DNA of 64,000 bases, from positions 8,327,107 to 8,391,106 of the forward strand of contig NC_069087.1 of the NCBI RefSeq assembly GCF_947172395.1, written 5' to 3'. Below are positions 1 to 11,881 of this stretch, piece by piece. The position numbers and the translations under genes were made by a program. This DNA comes from Bicyclus anynana (lineage: Eukaryota > Arthropoda > Insecta > Lepidoptera > Nymphalidae). Within the stretch, counting starts at the first letter, position 1. Each line of letters opens with the position of its first letter. Below the pieces are notes generated by a model that was not told where the DNA came from, did no database searches, and worked only from the letters and a program-made list of their open reading frames with translations.

Positions 1-634
1 TAAAAGAAAAGTGTGGCAAAAAATAATAATACCTATTTATTACCTGCTAATGTTATTGTTATGTTATTACAAAAATAGAGCTTTTAACCTGTAATAATAT
101 TTGGGATACTTGATAGGTATTTGTTTCACAAGAAAATGTTCATTTTATTAAGTGATAAACAGTAAATCGGGTAAATCAGTAAATAACATATTATATCACT
201 TCGTTATATTAGTAGAAGTTTTCCTATATTATATGTTGTGTTTTCTACGAAACTATTAAATCCACCTGTTCTCCTAGCTTAACGCTACATAGAGCGAATA
301 GAGATTTATTACACATCATGTTTTAGGATACATGTTTACTTCAGTAAGTTTATGTGTTAACTACGCATAACTACCTCGTCGGATCAGTGGTTAGTCTGTG
401 TATTTTCAAATATATATAGAAAATACTTAGCTTTTCTTTCTTCTGAGAAATTTCAATCCGGAGTTAGGAGAGAGCCAATGTAAAATCCCCGTGCCTCGGA
501 GAGCACGTTAAGCAGTCAGTCCCGATCATGGTCATTAATATCTGATAGTGATTGTTAATGAGTAAAACATTATAATCCTAAACCGGCCAACCCACGTCTA
601 AGCTCCATATTATCCCCTCTCCATTAAGGAGGGA

Positions 635-1048
635 GGCCTGTCCATAGCCAAGTTACACATATATTCTCTTTCTGCAAACGCTGACGCTTCGAAAATCGAA
701 TCGCTTGCGATCTCACTTGATGCTAAGTGGCGAATGATAGGTGATGATGCAGTATAATGCTAGCCATTCACCTTCCAATAAACTCACATGCCTGCAGCGC
801 TAAGAACTAGACATCGGATAAAACTGATCGTGTGTTGGTCGAGATGTGCATTACATCATGCCGTTAGCGCTGCAGGCATGTGAACTTATCGGAAGATGAG
901 TGGTTAGCATAAGATAGAAGCGGGCTAACTTAAAAGAGGTACAAGTATATATATACCAATATGTATCTAAGACGGTTTCTACATTTTTCGAAACGTTAGC
1001 GTTTGTAGAAAGAGAATTAATGTCTAACTTGGCCAGAGGCCTAGTTCT
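635..1048. mobile_element. MITE family 1, copy interrupted by another foldback
   Basis: The left part (about 640-710) and right part (about 965-1045) are inverted versions of the same end sequence: GGCC, then AGCCAAGTTA, then a TTTCTRCAAACGCT core next to TTCGAAA. The same ends delimit compact copies of about 200 bp at 6409-6615 and 33881-34099. Here the middle is expanded by a second inverted-repeat element (755-911). Confidence 0.6.
755..911. repeat. Inverted repeat nested in MITE
   Basis: Arms of about 48 bp (755-802 and 864-911) are reverse complements with few mismatches. Both contain the core CACATGCCTGCAGCGCTAA or its complement. The loop is about 60 nt. This is most simply a small non-autonomous DNA element inserted into the older MITE. 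Confidence 0.7.
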
Positions 1049-1444
1049 TGTAGTGGGCCGAATAGCCCAAAGATGATGATGATGATTTTTGATTATAATG
1101 TTATTTATTTAACATTTAAAAATAACTTTTAAACAAAATAGTACTAAAAATGAATTGAGTAAGTACTTACCTACTAAGACAAATATTACAACTGTTTATT
1201 TCTTAAATAGGTACCAAAATTCTGTGACGTAGGCGGACCCACGGGAGGTCATGTATTAAATGAGCCTGATGTCATGTAATTAATGTGACATTCAGCCCCG
1301 GGATCACGGGCGCCTAAGCCGCAGGGTTATTGTGAAGGTTAAATAAAAACAGCTGGGAGGCTCGATGTATGAAGAAAACGTGGCTTGTTTTATTGTCTTT
1401 GACTACGACATATTATATTCGTGCACAAATATCTATATATCTAT

Positions 1445-1632
1445 AACTAGCAGATGCCGCGCGGTTCCCGTTCCCTTAGGAATACGGGGATAATATAGGC
1501 TATATGCCTATAGCGTTCATCGATAATTGGGCTATTTATCACTAAAATATTTTTTTTAATCGGACCAGTAGTTTCTGAGATTAGCGTGTTCAATCAAACA
1601 AACAAACTTTTCAACTATATAATGTTAGTAAA
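1445..1632 (+). repeat. Dispersed repeat B (TATAATRTTAGTA tail)
   Basis: Copy of a family seen repeatedly in the window. It starts near CTAGCAGATGCCGCG, passes through GGAATACGGGGATAATATA, GGGCTAT and ATCGGACCAGTAGTTTC, then a CAAACAAACAAAC run, and ends in a TATAATGTTAGTA-like tail. It has no coding capacity. The class (SINE or LINE 3' end) is not determined here. Confidence 0.6.
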
Positions 1633-2037
1633 GATTAAAGCTAAAAGTCGTTTATCATAAAATCTCACTTGACTTACAAAGTTGAAATTTGGCAGGGAGG
1701 TAATCACCTGACTGCAATAAGGGCTTTTTATAGTTAGTGGAAGTTTTTTATAGTTTTTTATAGTAGGTGGTTCTGCTGAGAACGGATTTACCTTCAATAA
1801 AAATATTTGCGCTGAATCCGTAATTATAATCATATCATATCGATCTGACAGTAGTGGTCCTTGAAAAAAAGTAAATATCAATCCCGAAAGCGTCACACTA
1901 GGCCATCAAGGGTCTCTTGGACGGGCCCCTTTTATAGTATGAGGTCTAGCTACGCCACTGACTACAGTTTTTATAAAATCCGTTGGTTTCAGCCAATTGA
2001 AACCATACTTTACTAATCTTCAGCATAAACAATCTAT

Positions 2038-2294
2038 ATTCGGCCCACTGTTGAGAATGAGAGAGGTTAGGCCTTAGTCCACCACGTCGGCCCAATGCGG
2101 ATTGGCAGACTTCACACACGTACAGAATTTAAAAAAATTCTCTGGTATGCAGGTTTCCTCACGATATATTTCTTACACCGTTTGAGACATGCACATAACT
2201 GAAAAGTCGGAGGTGCGTTCCCCGGACCGGATTAGAACCTTTACCCTCTGAATCGAAGGCAGGGTTCATATCCACTGGGCTATCACGTCTCATC
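2038..2294 (-). mobile_element. SINE-B copy
   Basis: Reverse-strand copy of a tRNA-derived SINE. The head, read on the minus strand, contains GATAGCCCAGTGGATATGA (A-box region) and a degenerate B box. The body includes the GTGAAGTCTGCCAATCCGCA block shared with the copies at 12601, 14660 and 43545. Confidence 0.75.
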
Positions 2295-2789
2295 TCGTCT
2301 TTGCTACTACAAAAGTTATAAATTATGTCATAATCTCATTTTCTTTGTTTAATTTATCAGCACTTGTTTATACTTAATTTTAAACAAAACATACCAAAAA
2401 AATTAACTCAGCAACAGATATCAGATTGCATTCTGACCCCAACTTTGAAGTGAAAAGTACCCAATAGATACGTACTAGGTATCTGCTCCAAAGTTACCTA
2501 TTACTTAGTTCTACTTAAATTATTCATCAATAAAAGCCTATTTCCCAACTCCACAACAGGGCCAGACCTCCCTTCTAAAAGGAAAGGGAATATGAAGCTT
2601 TAGTTTACTTATGAGTACCTATTATTACTGTTTTTGGTGAATTTGCCTAAAAAAACGCAAAGCAAAAAAACATGTCATCTTATGGAAAACAGGCAAAGAT
2701 GCAAATTCATTTTCAGAAAGTGTGTTCAAGTGAATTTCCTCGCAAATGTGTTATAAACCGCACTTATATAATAATGTACTGTGTGTAAT

Positions 2790-3008
2790 GTACAAGTTAA
2801 CCCTTGACTACAACCTCACCTGAATGTAAGTGATGTTGTAATCAAAATGGAAACGAGCTAGCTTGTTAGGAGGAGGATGAAAATCAACACCCCTTTTAGT
2901 TCCTACACGACATCGTACTGGAACGCTAAATCGCTACGTCTTTGCCAGTAGGGAGATAACTAGCCACGACCGAAGCATCCCACCAGCAAGACTTGGACCA
3001 ATTCAGAA
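2790..3008 (-). mobile_element. SINE-A body and 3' part
   Basis: Reverse-strand segment with the SINE-A landmarks: ACAAGTTA.CCCTTGACTACA, AGGAGGAGGATGAAAATC, a block matching TCGTACCGGAACGCTAAATCGC elsewhere with small changes, and TAACTAGCCACGACCGAAGC. The tRNA-like head is missing. The element abuts another SINE whose (AAG)n tail starts near 3013. Confidence 0.75.
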
Positions 3009-3011
3009 AAC

Positions 3012-3262
3012 CTCAAGAAGAAGAAGAAGAAGAAATATACTTTATTGTACATTAAAAACAAAAATAAACTATAACTTATAATAACACTTAGAAACTAATG
3101 TACAAATGGCGGTCTTATCGCTAAAGAGCGATCTCTTCCAGACAACCACTGTGGAAGAGAAAAAAAAAAAACGTAAGCAAGCAGCCCAGCCGGGTATCGA
3201 ACCCAGGACCTCTGACTTGTAAATCCACCGCGCATACCACTGCGCCACGGAGGCCGTCAAAT
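3012..3262 (-). mobile_element. SINE with tRNA-like head and (CTT)n tail
   Basis: The minus strand reads GGCCTCCGTGGCGCAGTGGT (A box) and GGTTCGATACC (B box), then runs to a (CTT)n tail at 3012-3032. The head matches SINE-A but the 3' body differs, so this is a sister family or a chimera. Confidence 0.7.
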
Positions 3263-3859
3263 ACACAGAATGACACGTAAATCTTATAACATCCCTTTTC
3301 ACGCCAGGACCTTATAACATCTAGAAAAGATATTTCTAGATAGTTTAATGCCCCGAAAATAACTTAACAAGTATAAAATGGATTTGTGTTAAAACAAAAG
3401 ATAAATCTGATCACTCAAGTAATGATTGCTTTTTGCTTTCAATTTGAAGACACGGCATCGATCATTTTACTTTGGGGAATAAAACTCGGCGCAAATGTAC
3501 TTTGAGCTTTTACTGAGAAACTTGAAAGTTAATTCAAACTGAAACTGTTACAGGGTTTACTTTATATATTGTTAGCTCTATCTATAAATTACTTATATTA
3601 TGAACTAGAAATATAAAAAAAGAAACCTTTCAATGTTTAAGTTCTCTTAATTTCAATCTTTTAGTATACGAGTATTTATCCATAAAGTATTTAGTTACGT
3701 TGAATTTTCAGAAGACTGTTTTATCGAAATATTATATTTACTCTTACCTCTAATCATCGAGATTTTATTAAAAATTGAATATTATTAAATCGTATAGAAA
3801 ATTATACTTAAAAACTGTCCACATTGTAGGCAGTTTTAGAATAGTTGAGTCTAAAGAGT

Positions 3860-3966
3860 CTAGTTTTTTATAAGAGGTCAATACCTTTTAATTTAGTAAA
3901 AAATACATTTACAACTACTCCTAAATGTATTTTTTACTAAATTAGAGGTATTGACCTGAACTAGAA
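3860..3966. repeat. Near-perfect palindrome
   Basis: Arms 3876-3911 and 3921-3956 are almost perfect reverse complements around a 9-nt loop (ends GAGGTCAATACC / GGTATTGACC). Weaker pairing extends outward to CTAGTT on both sides. No coding capacity; probably a small foldback element. Confidence 0.75.
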
Positions 3967-5482
3967 ATCGAATCAAGCAACATATTCATAACTGCGCTGA
4001 AGACGTCATCAAAAATTTAGGTGTAAGGAGTATACATATAAAAAAATATTAACGTATAATTAAGCAGGAAAAAAATATTTATTCCTTAAAGGCTAAGTGC
4101 TAAGTGTCAATTGTTCCGAACGTCTTGAGGTCTATAAGTAAGCCGATTCTCACTGTAGATTCATTCACACACCATAAAGTTCCAGAGTCCCATCTATTAT
4201 TATTCTTTATTATTCTATTATTATTATTGATATCCCAAAAGTTCATGCGGAACGACTCCTATATCGCCACAGTTTTCAAGCCCTCAAGTTCGACTCTGAC
4301 AAAACTTCTGCCTAATTCCCGATAATGCTGCTGCGGTTCAATTAAGGGGGCTACTGTTTCAAATACATAATCAGAAAAAGAAGTTCGGCGCAGGCCCGGG
4401 CTATATATACCTACTCGTAGATATGGGAAATCTGTAACTCACATCGAGACAGTCTATATTCCCAATGCCCCATCACTAAGTCATGGTTCTGTGAAGAAGA
4501 GTACTTGCCTTTGCACACACCGTTGTTTGAGCTGTGGTAGTTTGCAAAATGTTAAGTGTTAGAAGTTCTTCGATTACAGGTGGTATTAACATTCATTATT
4601 TATGTTTCTGTGGGGGGGAGCTATCAGTGTTGGTACAAATAAGAGGGTATTTGATGACTTGAGCTCAATGTTTGGTAGACAGCGTGGACACCGTCACGCT
4701 GCCAGTCAAGTTGGCGCTTCTGTGCAATAATGTTTTGTGTTGTCATTATTGATCATAAATTGTTTAGTGTTGACATGGAGAACGTGTTGGGCAGGGAAGG
4801 TGAGTGATTATGCTTCTAAAGATATCCCTTAAACCCAAGGTCACAAGTCCTGGGACCAGCTCAATCTGCTTCCTCTACCACAAAATAACGGCACAATCAC
4901 TGTCGCTGCTACCCCTCACGTCACATGGTAGCTCAGTCACCAAGTGACTAGTTGGAAAATATATGGCTTCAGTCGTTAGGAGTCCGATATAACCTTTTTG
5001 CCTCCCAAGTCCCCATGACAAAAAGGGAATTTCCCTACATTACAATAAATGGTTTAGGACATATGCAATTTAGTAGGTTAGGGACTTTTATGCAGTGATT
5101 TAAACTGAATCATATAATAGAAAACAACAAGTTACTGGAGAAATAAGCAATTCTCATTAATCTCAAGATAAAGATACGGGTTCATGACACCGACTTACAC
5201 GTGAACAAGGATCGAGGGTTATCTTAGGATGTACTAGTACTTATAACTGCAAGAGTGCGCTTTACCCCGTTCATTTGATTTGGTTGGCTTGAATCAATTG
5301 CACGGAAAGTTTCAGACTATAGACAAGTAAGTTACTCTCGAATTTTAATTATTTGTGTAAAAGTTTCTGAAGTTAGCTCTGATTTAACTTGATTTTTTAC
5401 TTTTCCGTTAACTTTGGCTTGTACGTGTTTCATGTTGCAGTTACTTTAGGATAAAACAAATTACCTTCTCTAGGTTTTGATA

Positions 5483-5575
5483 CCTATACTAATATTAAAA
5501 AGATTAGATTGATTGTTTGTTTGTTTGTTTGCATTGAATAGACTCTGAAACTACGGGACCGATTTGAAAAATTAC
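5483..5575 (-). repeat. Dispersed repeat B, 3' end only
   Basis: Minus-strand copy of the terminal part of repeat B: TACTAATATTA end, a GTTTGTTTGTTTGTTTG run, and GGGACCGATTTGAAAAATT. It is 5' truncated. Confidence 0.5.
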
Positions 5576-6408
5576 TAATTATAACTAAAAGTGTTTTTTC
5601 TAATACTGAAAAAAATACGATAAAATATTTTAGTAAAAGTAGAAGGTAGCATATTAAGCAGTGAAACAGCGACCTTCGTTTTAGAAAAGTTGCGTAGAAT
5701 AAGTTGTAGTGTTTACACAGCAAATAATTTCCCGTCAGCCACGTACCAAACCAAATTCCCTATTCACAACACGATCGTAGGCCAAAACTCATCTGTCTGC
5801 TCGATAGAGCCACCGAATGCTTTTGGTTTTTGCGGATTCATCTGGGATTATCAATTCCCAAATTGAATGTAGCCAGCTTTATTTGTAAAACTATGATGTC
5901 ATTTGAAAACTTGTCGTCTAAGAGTCAAATATATATCAATTTATTGGAAAATAACTCCATATTGTAGTTATAATATATACGCTGTGTTATGAATTCACAA
6001 ACCGCTATAAATTACAAAACTATAGCTGACCTGGCAGACTTCGTTTTCCAAATTTTAAGAGAGTTTTCTGAATTTGTAAATAAGTTATAGTCACTAAGCA
6101 TTTTCTGTTACAATCGATCTGCGAGAAAACAAGTATTGTATATTATATGTATGAGTACCTACTACCTATAAAGAAATTCGCTGGGAAATTTTACAGACAC
6201 TCGTAAAAAGAAACTTAGATAAGTACGTTAAGCCAACATAACACATCATAGAATTTTTCTTAATGATCCAAAACTTTGCCTTATCATGTGAACTATGGTG
6301 CCGACGCTATTTTTATCGGTCATCTAAAAACACGGCGTTGCAAAACAGTAGAACTATCGGTATTCAACAAATTTTGCTAATTTCATGACAATTTAATTAT
6401 TAAAACTG

Positions 6409-6615
6409 GGGCTGTAGCCAAGTGGTACGTAGACTTTCTACAAACGCTAACGTTTCGAAAACTAGAAAAATGTACCTATGGGAATGACAGATCCAATTGA
6501 CAACTTCATCACGTGACCTGTCGATAGCAAATGTCAATCCTATGCTTTTGAAATTTCGATGCGTTTGCGATCGTAGAAAGATAATCGATTTGCCACTTGG
6601 CTAGAGGCCCTGCTT
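6409..6615. mobile_element. MITE family 1, compact copy
   Basis: A foldback of about 200 bp. The left end has GTAGCCAAGTGGTACGT and TTTCTACAAACGCTAACG. The right end is the inverted match ending GCCACTTGGCTAGAGGCCC. It ends only about 17 bp before the splice acceptor that precedes the ATG at 6634, so it forms part of the acceptor's upstream intron. Confidence 0.7.
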
Positions 6616-6633
6616 ATTAACTGTCATTACAGG

Positions 6634-9600
6634 ATGAAAGCTGCACTGATCTTAGCAATCGTGGCATGCGCCTTAACCCTGGTGTACGGCGATTTCGTTT
6701 GCGGCACTAACTACTGTAAGGAGCACCCTTGCACCACGAAAATTGCATCATCAAGTTGTCGTGCACCGTCCACATATCGGGACTTGCACTCTGGCAAGTG
6801 TGCTTGCTGCCCGGCTTGCGTCACTTTATTATGTAAGTATAGAAATAGCAAAGGCACCTTAGTCAATATCATGGTCACGTAGTCATCATCATCCGCCGAT
6901 GGACGTCCACAGCTGGATAGGCCTCTTGCATGGACTTCCAAACGAATTTTTGAACAAAGTTTTGTTTGGAAGTCCATGGTCATGTAGTAAACAGTATGAT
7001 TTACTGCGCGTAAATCATGGTTTATTACGATTTGGAGTTTCATTCTTCATACGTACCTACTGGAAAAATTTGATGATGTAGGTGATGAAACTAAGTACGT
7101 AGTCGTATATACATACTGTAGCTACAATATGCGTAGTATATACGTAAGACAAAATAAGAAGGAAGATTTTAAGAAACTTATTGTTATCGCCGCGTTGCAA
7201 CGATTTGCGGTACGGACGCTTTCAGTGTGCTCTTGGCGTTCGAGCCGTCCACATCTCTTCTTGTGGGTGTTTATGGGTTACTTGGGATAGGCGGGGAGAG
7301 TGACTTAAGTGGAAAAGGTATCTGTCAAAGGCGCCTTTAACCCTACACACATCGTTCACAGGTGCGTGACTTCACTCAAGGTCGTTCTCTGCCATTCTAG
7401 GTTCTTATTTTGGTTACAGTTTGATTTGTAAATTCAGTTGTCCTGACAAATGTTGTGAATTATAGATTAAATAACAAATAATTAAAGAATGAATAAAAAT
7501 TTTAATAAAAAAATTCAACCGACTTCCAACTCAAAAATTAACCTAAACTAAAAAGCAAAAAATAACATCTTACCTATGTGCTACCTTCTGATCAGTTTGA
7601 AGGCGGTGCCAAGCCAGTGATGTTTTAATTTAAGCCGTTTAAATTACAAAATGTCTGTGGTTCTTTCAGAAACGGCTTTAATTAAAACATGACACTGGAT
7701 TGGCACCGCCTTCAAACTGATCAGAAGGTAGCACATAGGTAAGATGTTATTTTTTGCTTTTTAGTTTAGGTTAATTTTTGAGTTGGAAGTCGGTTGAATT
7801 TTTTTATTAAAATTTTTATTTTTTAATTTTTAGTGTTAGCACACCTACTGAGTGAGAACAAAAATTAATAAGCAATTAGTTGAAACGTTATTTTCCTATG
7901 ATAAGTATCTAAGTCCTACAATCACAGTTTTAAAAATACTACCTTAACTCACATACAAAATTTCACTCCCCTTTATCTACACGTAATATGAATATTCAGA
8001 AAATCGTTAAAGGTGACTGTCCTCCGTCTTCAGCACCAGACCCCCTATGCAGTGTACCGTCGAGGAGTTCCCTTAACTCTCCTTCATCTTCGTCACCAGA
8101 CCCCTAATACAGTCACAACCTATCCAGGTGGAAAGTTCTCATTAATACAAAATGATCAAGTCAAAACACAAGGTAGCTACTGTGAACCGTTGAGGAGTTC
8201 CCTTAACTATCCTTAGTCTTCATCACCAGACCCCTAATACAGTCACAACCCATCTAGGTGGAAAGTTCTCATCAATACCAATTTATCAAGTCCAAACACA
8301 AGGTAGTTACTGTGAACCGTTGAGGAGTTCTCTTAACTGTCCTTCGTCTTCATCATCAGACCCTTAATACAGTCACAACCCATCTAGGTGGAAAGTTCTC
8401 ATCAATACAAATAAATCAAGCCCAAACAAAAGGTACCTGCTGTAAATCGTTGACGAGTTCCATCGTCTGTGTTTCGGCTCCATCATCAGACCAACTCCAG
8501 ACCTTCATAAAAGTGTAGTGGTTTAAAATACCTTATGGAAACACTAACAAACGTGCTAGCCGTCCCTACAATTTTCAAAAGTTCCCCTCGATTTCTCCAG
8601 GATGCCATCATCAGATCCTGACATGAAAAAAATGGGACCACCCTGGAATCAAACCCTTCAAAACAAAAGAAGAATTTTTGAAATCGGTCCACAAATGACG
8701 GAATTATCGCTGGACATACATAAAAAAAAAAAAAAAAAAAAAAAAACATACATACAGCCGAACGTAGAACCTCCTCCTTTTTGGAAGTCGGTTAAAAATG
8801 TTAATGCGGTCTTATCGCTTCAAGAGATTTGATCCAGACAAGTAGGTACTTTGTTAAACTGAAAACACTTAACACACACACATACCATACAAAAATATGC
8901 AGTAGAGTCCCGCGTCAACATATTTTTATACAAACGCGTTCCAGTGGGAATACGGGTATATAGACTTTTTTTCTTCTCAGTGACGAAAAAATCCCTCCGG
9001 ACTTCTGTCGGTTACACTAAAAATAGCCTCTCGTGCCTACTCCGTGGTCAGCTCGGAACCGCTTTGCATTTCTTTGTGCTGACCTTCCTGACGTATTCTT
9101 TCATATCTCTCTCTCTTTTTCCGTTCTTCTTTTTATCGTGGTTCAGACCAAATGGGCGTACTTCTGCCACTGCTCTTCGCATAGCCTATAATAACATAGG
9201 CTTTGATACTCAAAAATAACGTAGCTTTCTACAGGTAAGAGAACTTTCAAAATTGATTCAGTAGATCCAGAGATTACCCCCTATAACATTACAAACTTTA
9301 CCTCTATATATATATTATTCATCATCATTATAACAGCTTGGGAACCTCTAAAAATATAGGTAGATACATTAGCAGATTACCTCTCGTTTATACATACTCT
9401 AGGAGTGAATTCAAGTTATATCTTTCAGATTAAGTGTAATTTCAAAAATACTTCCTTAGCGCTATTCAACTGTGTAAAAGCAACCCATGTAAAAATTCTC
9501 ATGGTGCCCGAGTATTTGAGTTGTGCTTTGATATCAGTCAGTCAGGGTAGGGTAGGGTAGGTCTAGAGTGGGAGTAGAATAGGATAGGGGTAGGGAATGA

Positions 9601-10091
9601 TAATCTATACTTATAATAAAACTGTTTCTGTTAAAAAAAATACTTTAGAATAATACTACAAATAATATTATTTAAGATTTTTCACAAATCCTAGGAGTAC
9701 CTAAAGGATTAAAAAGTGGTGGAACCGTAAACGAATTATTAAAAAATACCACCACCTATCTTTTTTGTAAAATGATGAGTGGACTATTTATTGTATATAA
9801 AACATGCAAAAATATTAACAGGGGGAGGGGGTGAAAAAGGGGTTGAAAGTTTACATTGAGTTTCACGAGGTCACGCGGACGAAGTCGCTGGCGTCAGCTA
9901 GTAATCATGTAGAGGTAGATAGATTACAAACATTCACAACCTTAAAATAATAAAACGCTTGACTTGTTTCAGCCGAAGGAGCAGCCTGCAAGAAATACAG
10001 CAAAGAAATCGGAGAGACCCCATCGGCGGTGTGCAAAGAACCCCTCAAATGCCTCACCGGAGTGTGCACTAAAGTCACTCCCAGAGGTTAA
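6634..10091 (+). CDS. Secreted 12-cysteine fungal-protease-inhibitor-like protein
   Basis: Two coding exons join in frame: 6634-6832 and 9973-10091, with GT/AG borders (donor TTAT|GTAAGT, acceptor TGTTTCAG|CCGAAG). The predicted protein has 105 residues. Residues 1-19 form a clear signal peptide, and the mature start near residue 20 precedes 12 cysteines at 23, 28, 33, 42, 56, 58, 59, 62, 72, 87, 93 and 98. GKCACCPAC (54-62) and the later C-x5-C-x4-C spacing recall the small IGFBP-like disulfide fold. The sequence DFVCGTNYCKEHPCTTK closely resembles my recollection of the silkworm fungal protease inhibitor group, which inhibits secreted fungal and bacterial serine proteases in haemolymph. An acceptor (ATTACAG|GATG) just before the ATG implies an upstream non-coding exon. 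The second exon reads straight into TAA at 10089-10091 after ...TPRG. A possible donor at 10087 leaves a longer protein open. The family call is homology-based; target proteases are unknown. Confidence 0.8.
6880..6985 (-). mobile_element. RTE-type LINE 3' tip, folded
   Basis: Starts TCATCATCATC and then carries the GCCGATGGACGTCCACAGCT block that marks the 3' terminus of RTE-like copies in this window (minus orientation). It then turns into a short inverted repeat (CATGGACTTCCAAAC ... GTTTGGAAGTCCATG). Lies in the inhibitor gene's intron, about 50 bp after exon 1. Confidence 0.6.
7492..7818. repeat. Long foldback (about 149-bp arms) in intron
   Basis: Left arm 7492-7640 and right arm 7670-7818 are reverse complements with few differences, separated by a 29-nt loop. 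The arms include AACCGACTTCCAACTC, TTGAAGGCGGTGCCAA and AAGCCGTTT with their inverted matches. The outer ends (ATTCAACCGACTTCCA) resemble a terminal sequence common in lepidopteran repeats. Transcribed in the inhibitor pre-mRNA, it would form a stem of roughly 150 bp. Confidence 0.85.
8013..8510 (+). repeat. 130-bp tandem repeat, about 3.7 copies
   Basis: The phrase GAGGAGTTC recurs at 8062, 8192, 8322 and (as GACGAGTTC) 8452, an exact 130-bp period. Each unit contains TCATCACCAGACCC-like, AATACAGTCACAACC and GGTGGAAAGTTCTCAT. Units differ by scattered substitutions. The array is the 5' part of a larger dispersed element that continues to about 8800. Confidence 0.85.
8511..8800 (+). mobile_element. 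3' part of array-bearing dispersed element
   Basis: Follows the 130-bp array directly: TTCTCCAGGATGCCATCATC, ATGGGACCACC, then an A run of more than 20 nt at about 8723-8745, CATACATACAGCCGAA, and the terminal CCTCCTCCTTTTTGGAAGTC motif followed by GGTTAAAAA. Variants of the same terminus occur near 10350 and 21950. Probably non-autonomous; class uncertain. Confidence 0.55.
8801..9972. other. Remaining inhibitor intron, repeat fragments
   Basis: Holds short dispersed-repeat pieces (about 9180-9310 and the CGCGGACGAAGTCGCTGGCG block near 9875) and a G-rich GGGTAGGGTAGGGTAGG run at 9545-9590. No exon is visible before the acceptor at 9971-9972. Confidence 0.5.
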
Positions 10092-11750
10092 ATCCCTTTT
10101 AATATTAAAATATTCCTTTCCACCAGCTTGCGTTACGTTATACAATGTATCTACTTGACCTCGACCAGCAAATACCTACTCTTAATACTCACTAATACCA
10201 TATGTTTTCTGTGCTAATACACTTTCCACCTTACAAAAAAACCACTTCAGTTTATTAGGATCTATAACTACGTTTTAACCGAACCATTTAGAACCGTTAT
10301 TAAAAGTATTAAATTATGCGATTGAATATATTTTTTTAACCGATATCAAAAAAGGAGGATTTTGTCAGTTCGACGAGTAAGGTTTTTTTAATGTTTAATA
10401 CCTAGTTTGAAAGAGTATACTTCGAGATTGGGCCCATTTCATTTTCATGAAAATCGGTTTAGTAATTTTGTGTTAAAATCAAAATAACTGAAATACGTCT
10501 TTGAAGTCGTTTCCATTTTTATGTTATTGAATAATTTAATCAATAACATGCTACTAGTATCCAATTTGCATGTACAAATGTAAAAGAAAATATACGTTAT
10601 CTGTATTTTCAGCCTTATTTTATTCATATACACGGTTATGCATAAATAATGGGTATTCAAATCAAAATTATCATATCTGAAAACAAGCAGATTACATTTT
10701 ACTGTTTATTAAACTGTGTATTTCGAAAATCAATTGTTTCAATATGAAAAATAATAGTTATTTACACATAAAAACAAATCCGCACATAAATAATATGAGC
10801 AAATTGTAATGGAGTACATTTTATATCTATTTAATACGATTAATCGTTGTACATATATGTTAATTATTACGAAAAATTGGGATCAAAATGTTGTTTTCTG
10901 ATAAGGCTTTGTTTTTCTTTATTACCAAAGAAGCGACATCTAAGAAAATAAATCATTTATCATCATGTTTTCAGGTAGTAATGTTATAAGGTTTTGATTT
11001 ATAAATCTATCAATGTATTAGGTATAAGGTTCCCCATGAAATGTGACAAATAACAAAATAAAACAATATTAAATTAATAAATTAGTAATTTTGTTTTTTT
11101 TTTTTTTATTTTTTTTAAGTTTTAAAAACTAACCTACTATTTCTTTTTTCCTTTACGTTTTTCAACAGACATAACTTTGCTAAAATCTTTCATACTATGA
11201 TTTCCTTCTTTAAGAAGTTTCTATTTGGACATTATCTTTATTAGAAGCAAACCTATAATGGTACCTTACGTTTTCTATAGTATTATTAATAAATGCCCGC
11301 CAACCCTCATTGGAGCAGTATGATGGATCTAAGCTACATATCCCTCTCCTATAATAATAGAAGTCTGGCCCAATAGCGGGCCGTTGAAATAGGCTGATAA
11401 TATTATAGACCAGGGCCGAAGCCTTCAAAAATGGTAAAAAGTGAAAAAAAATTACAGTAGGATGAAACCCATTAGAAAAGGAGGGGAATATAATAAAAAT
11501 AAAAGGAAAAATAAATTACTGTCGATACGAGTTCGGGAAGTGGGAGGGGTTGAGTTTTTAAGGGTAAAAAATGGTTTATCTTGATTTCCGGCAAAACTAC
11601 AAGTCCTATAAAAAGTTAAATGGCAAAGTCGTAGACAATAAAAATAGCTACAACTTTTGTAGTTACAATTTTTTCACATAACCTCAAAATTTAGGTAAAA
11701 AAATTCAAATAACCAAGTTTTTGGTTTTTTCATTATAATTTTCTTCAAAA

Positions 11751-11881
11751 ATTGTTTTTTCTACGAAATTTGGTGAAAATTTACCTTATTATTACTAAAT
11801 AAATATTTTAAATCAAATAAATTACAGTGTATTTGAGACGTAATAAGGTAAGTTTTTACCAAATTTCGTAGAAAAAATAAT
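11751..11881. repeat. Hairpin, about 41-bp arms
   Basis: Arms 11751-11791 and 11841-11881 pair (TTCTACGAAATTTGGT ... ACCAAATTTCGTAGAA) around an AT-rich 49-nt loop. No coding potential. Probable small foldback element. Confidence 0.75.

Larger units (their letters stand above)
1..6408. other. Repeat-rich intergenic region
   Basis: No convincing coding exon is visible. The stretch is AT-rich and holds SINE pieces, a MITE family copy interrupted by another foldback, a palindrome and fragments of short dispersed repeats, listed separately. A segment near 4640-4800 is less repeat-like and ends in a good donor (AAG|GTGAGT, intron from 4800). It could be an upstream non-coding exon of the gene that starts at 6634, but nothing confirms this. 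Confidence 0.6.

Noticed and set aside
4775..4799. ATG followed by a good donor (AAG|GTGAGT), possible first exon
   Set aside because: Joining to the acceptor at 6632 would start translation in a frame unrelated to the clear signal peptide at 6634. No support beyond the donor.
8013..8510. Regularly spaced repeats, CRISPR-like at first glance
   Set aside because: The 130-bp units are similar along their whole length with no unique spacers, in a eukaryotic genome.
9545..9590. GGGTAGGGTAGGGTAGG run resembling telomere-type repeats
   Set aside because: Insect telomeres use TTAGG. This run is short, irregular and inside an intron.
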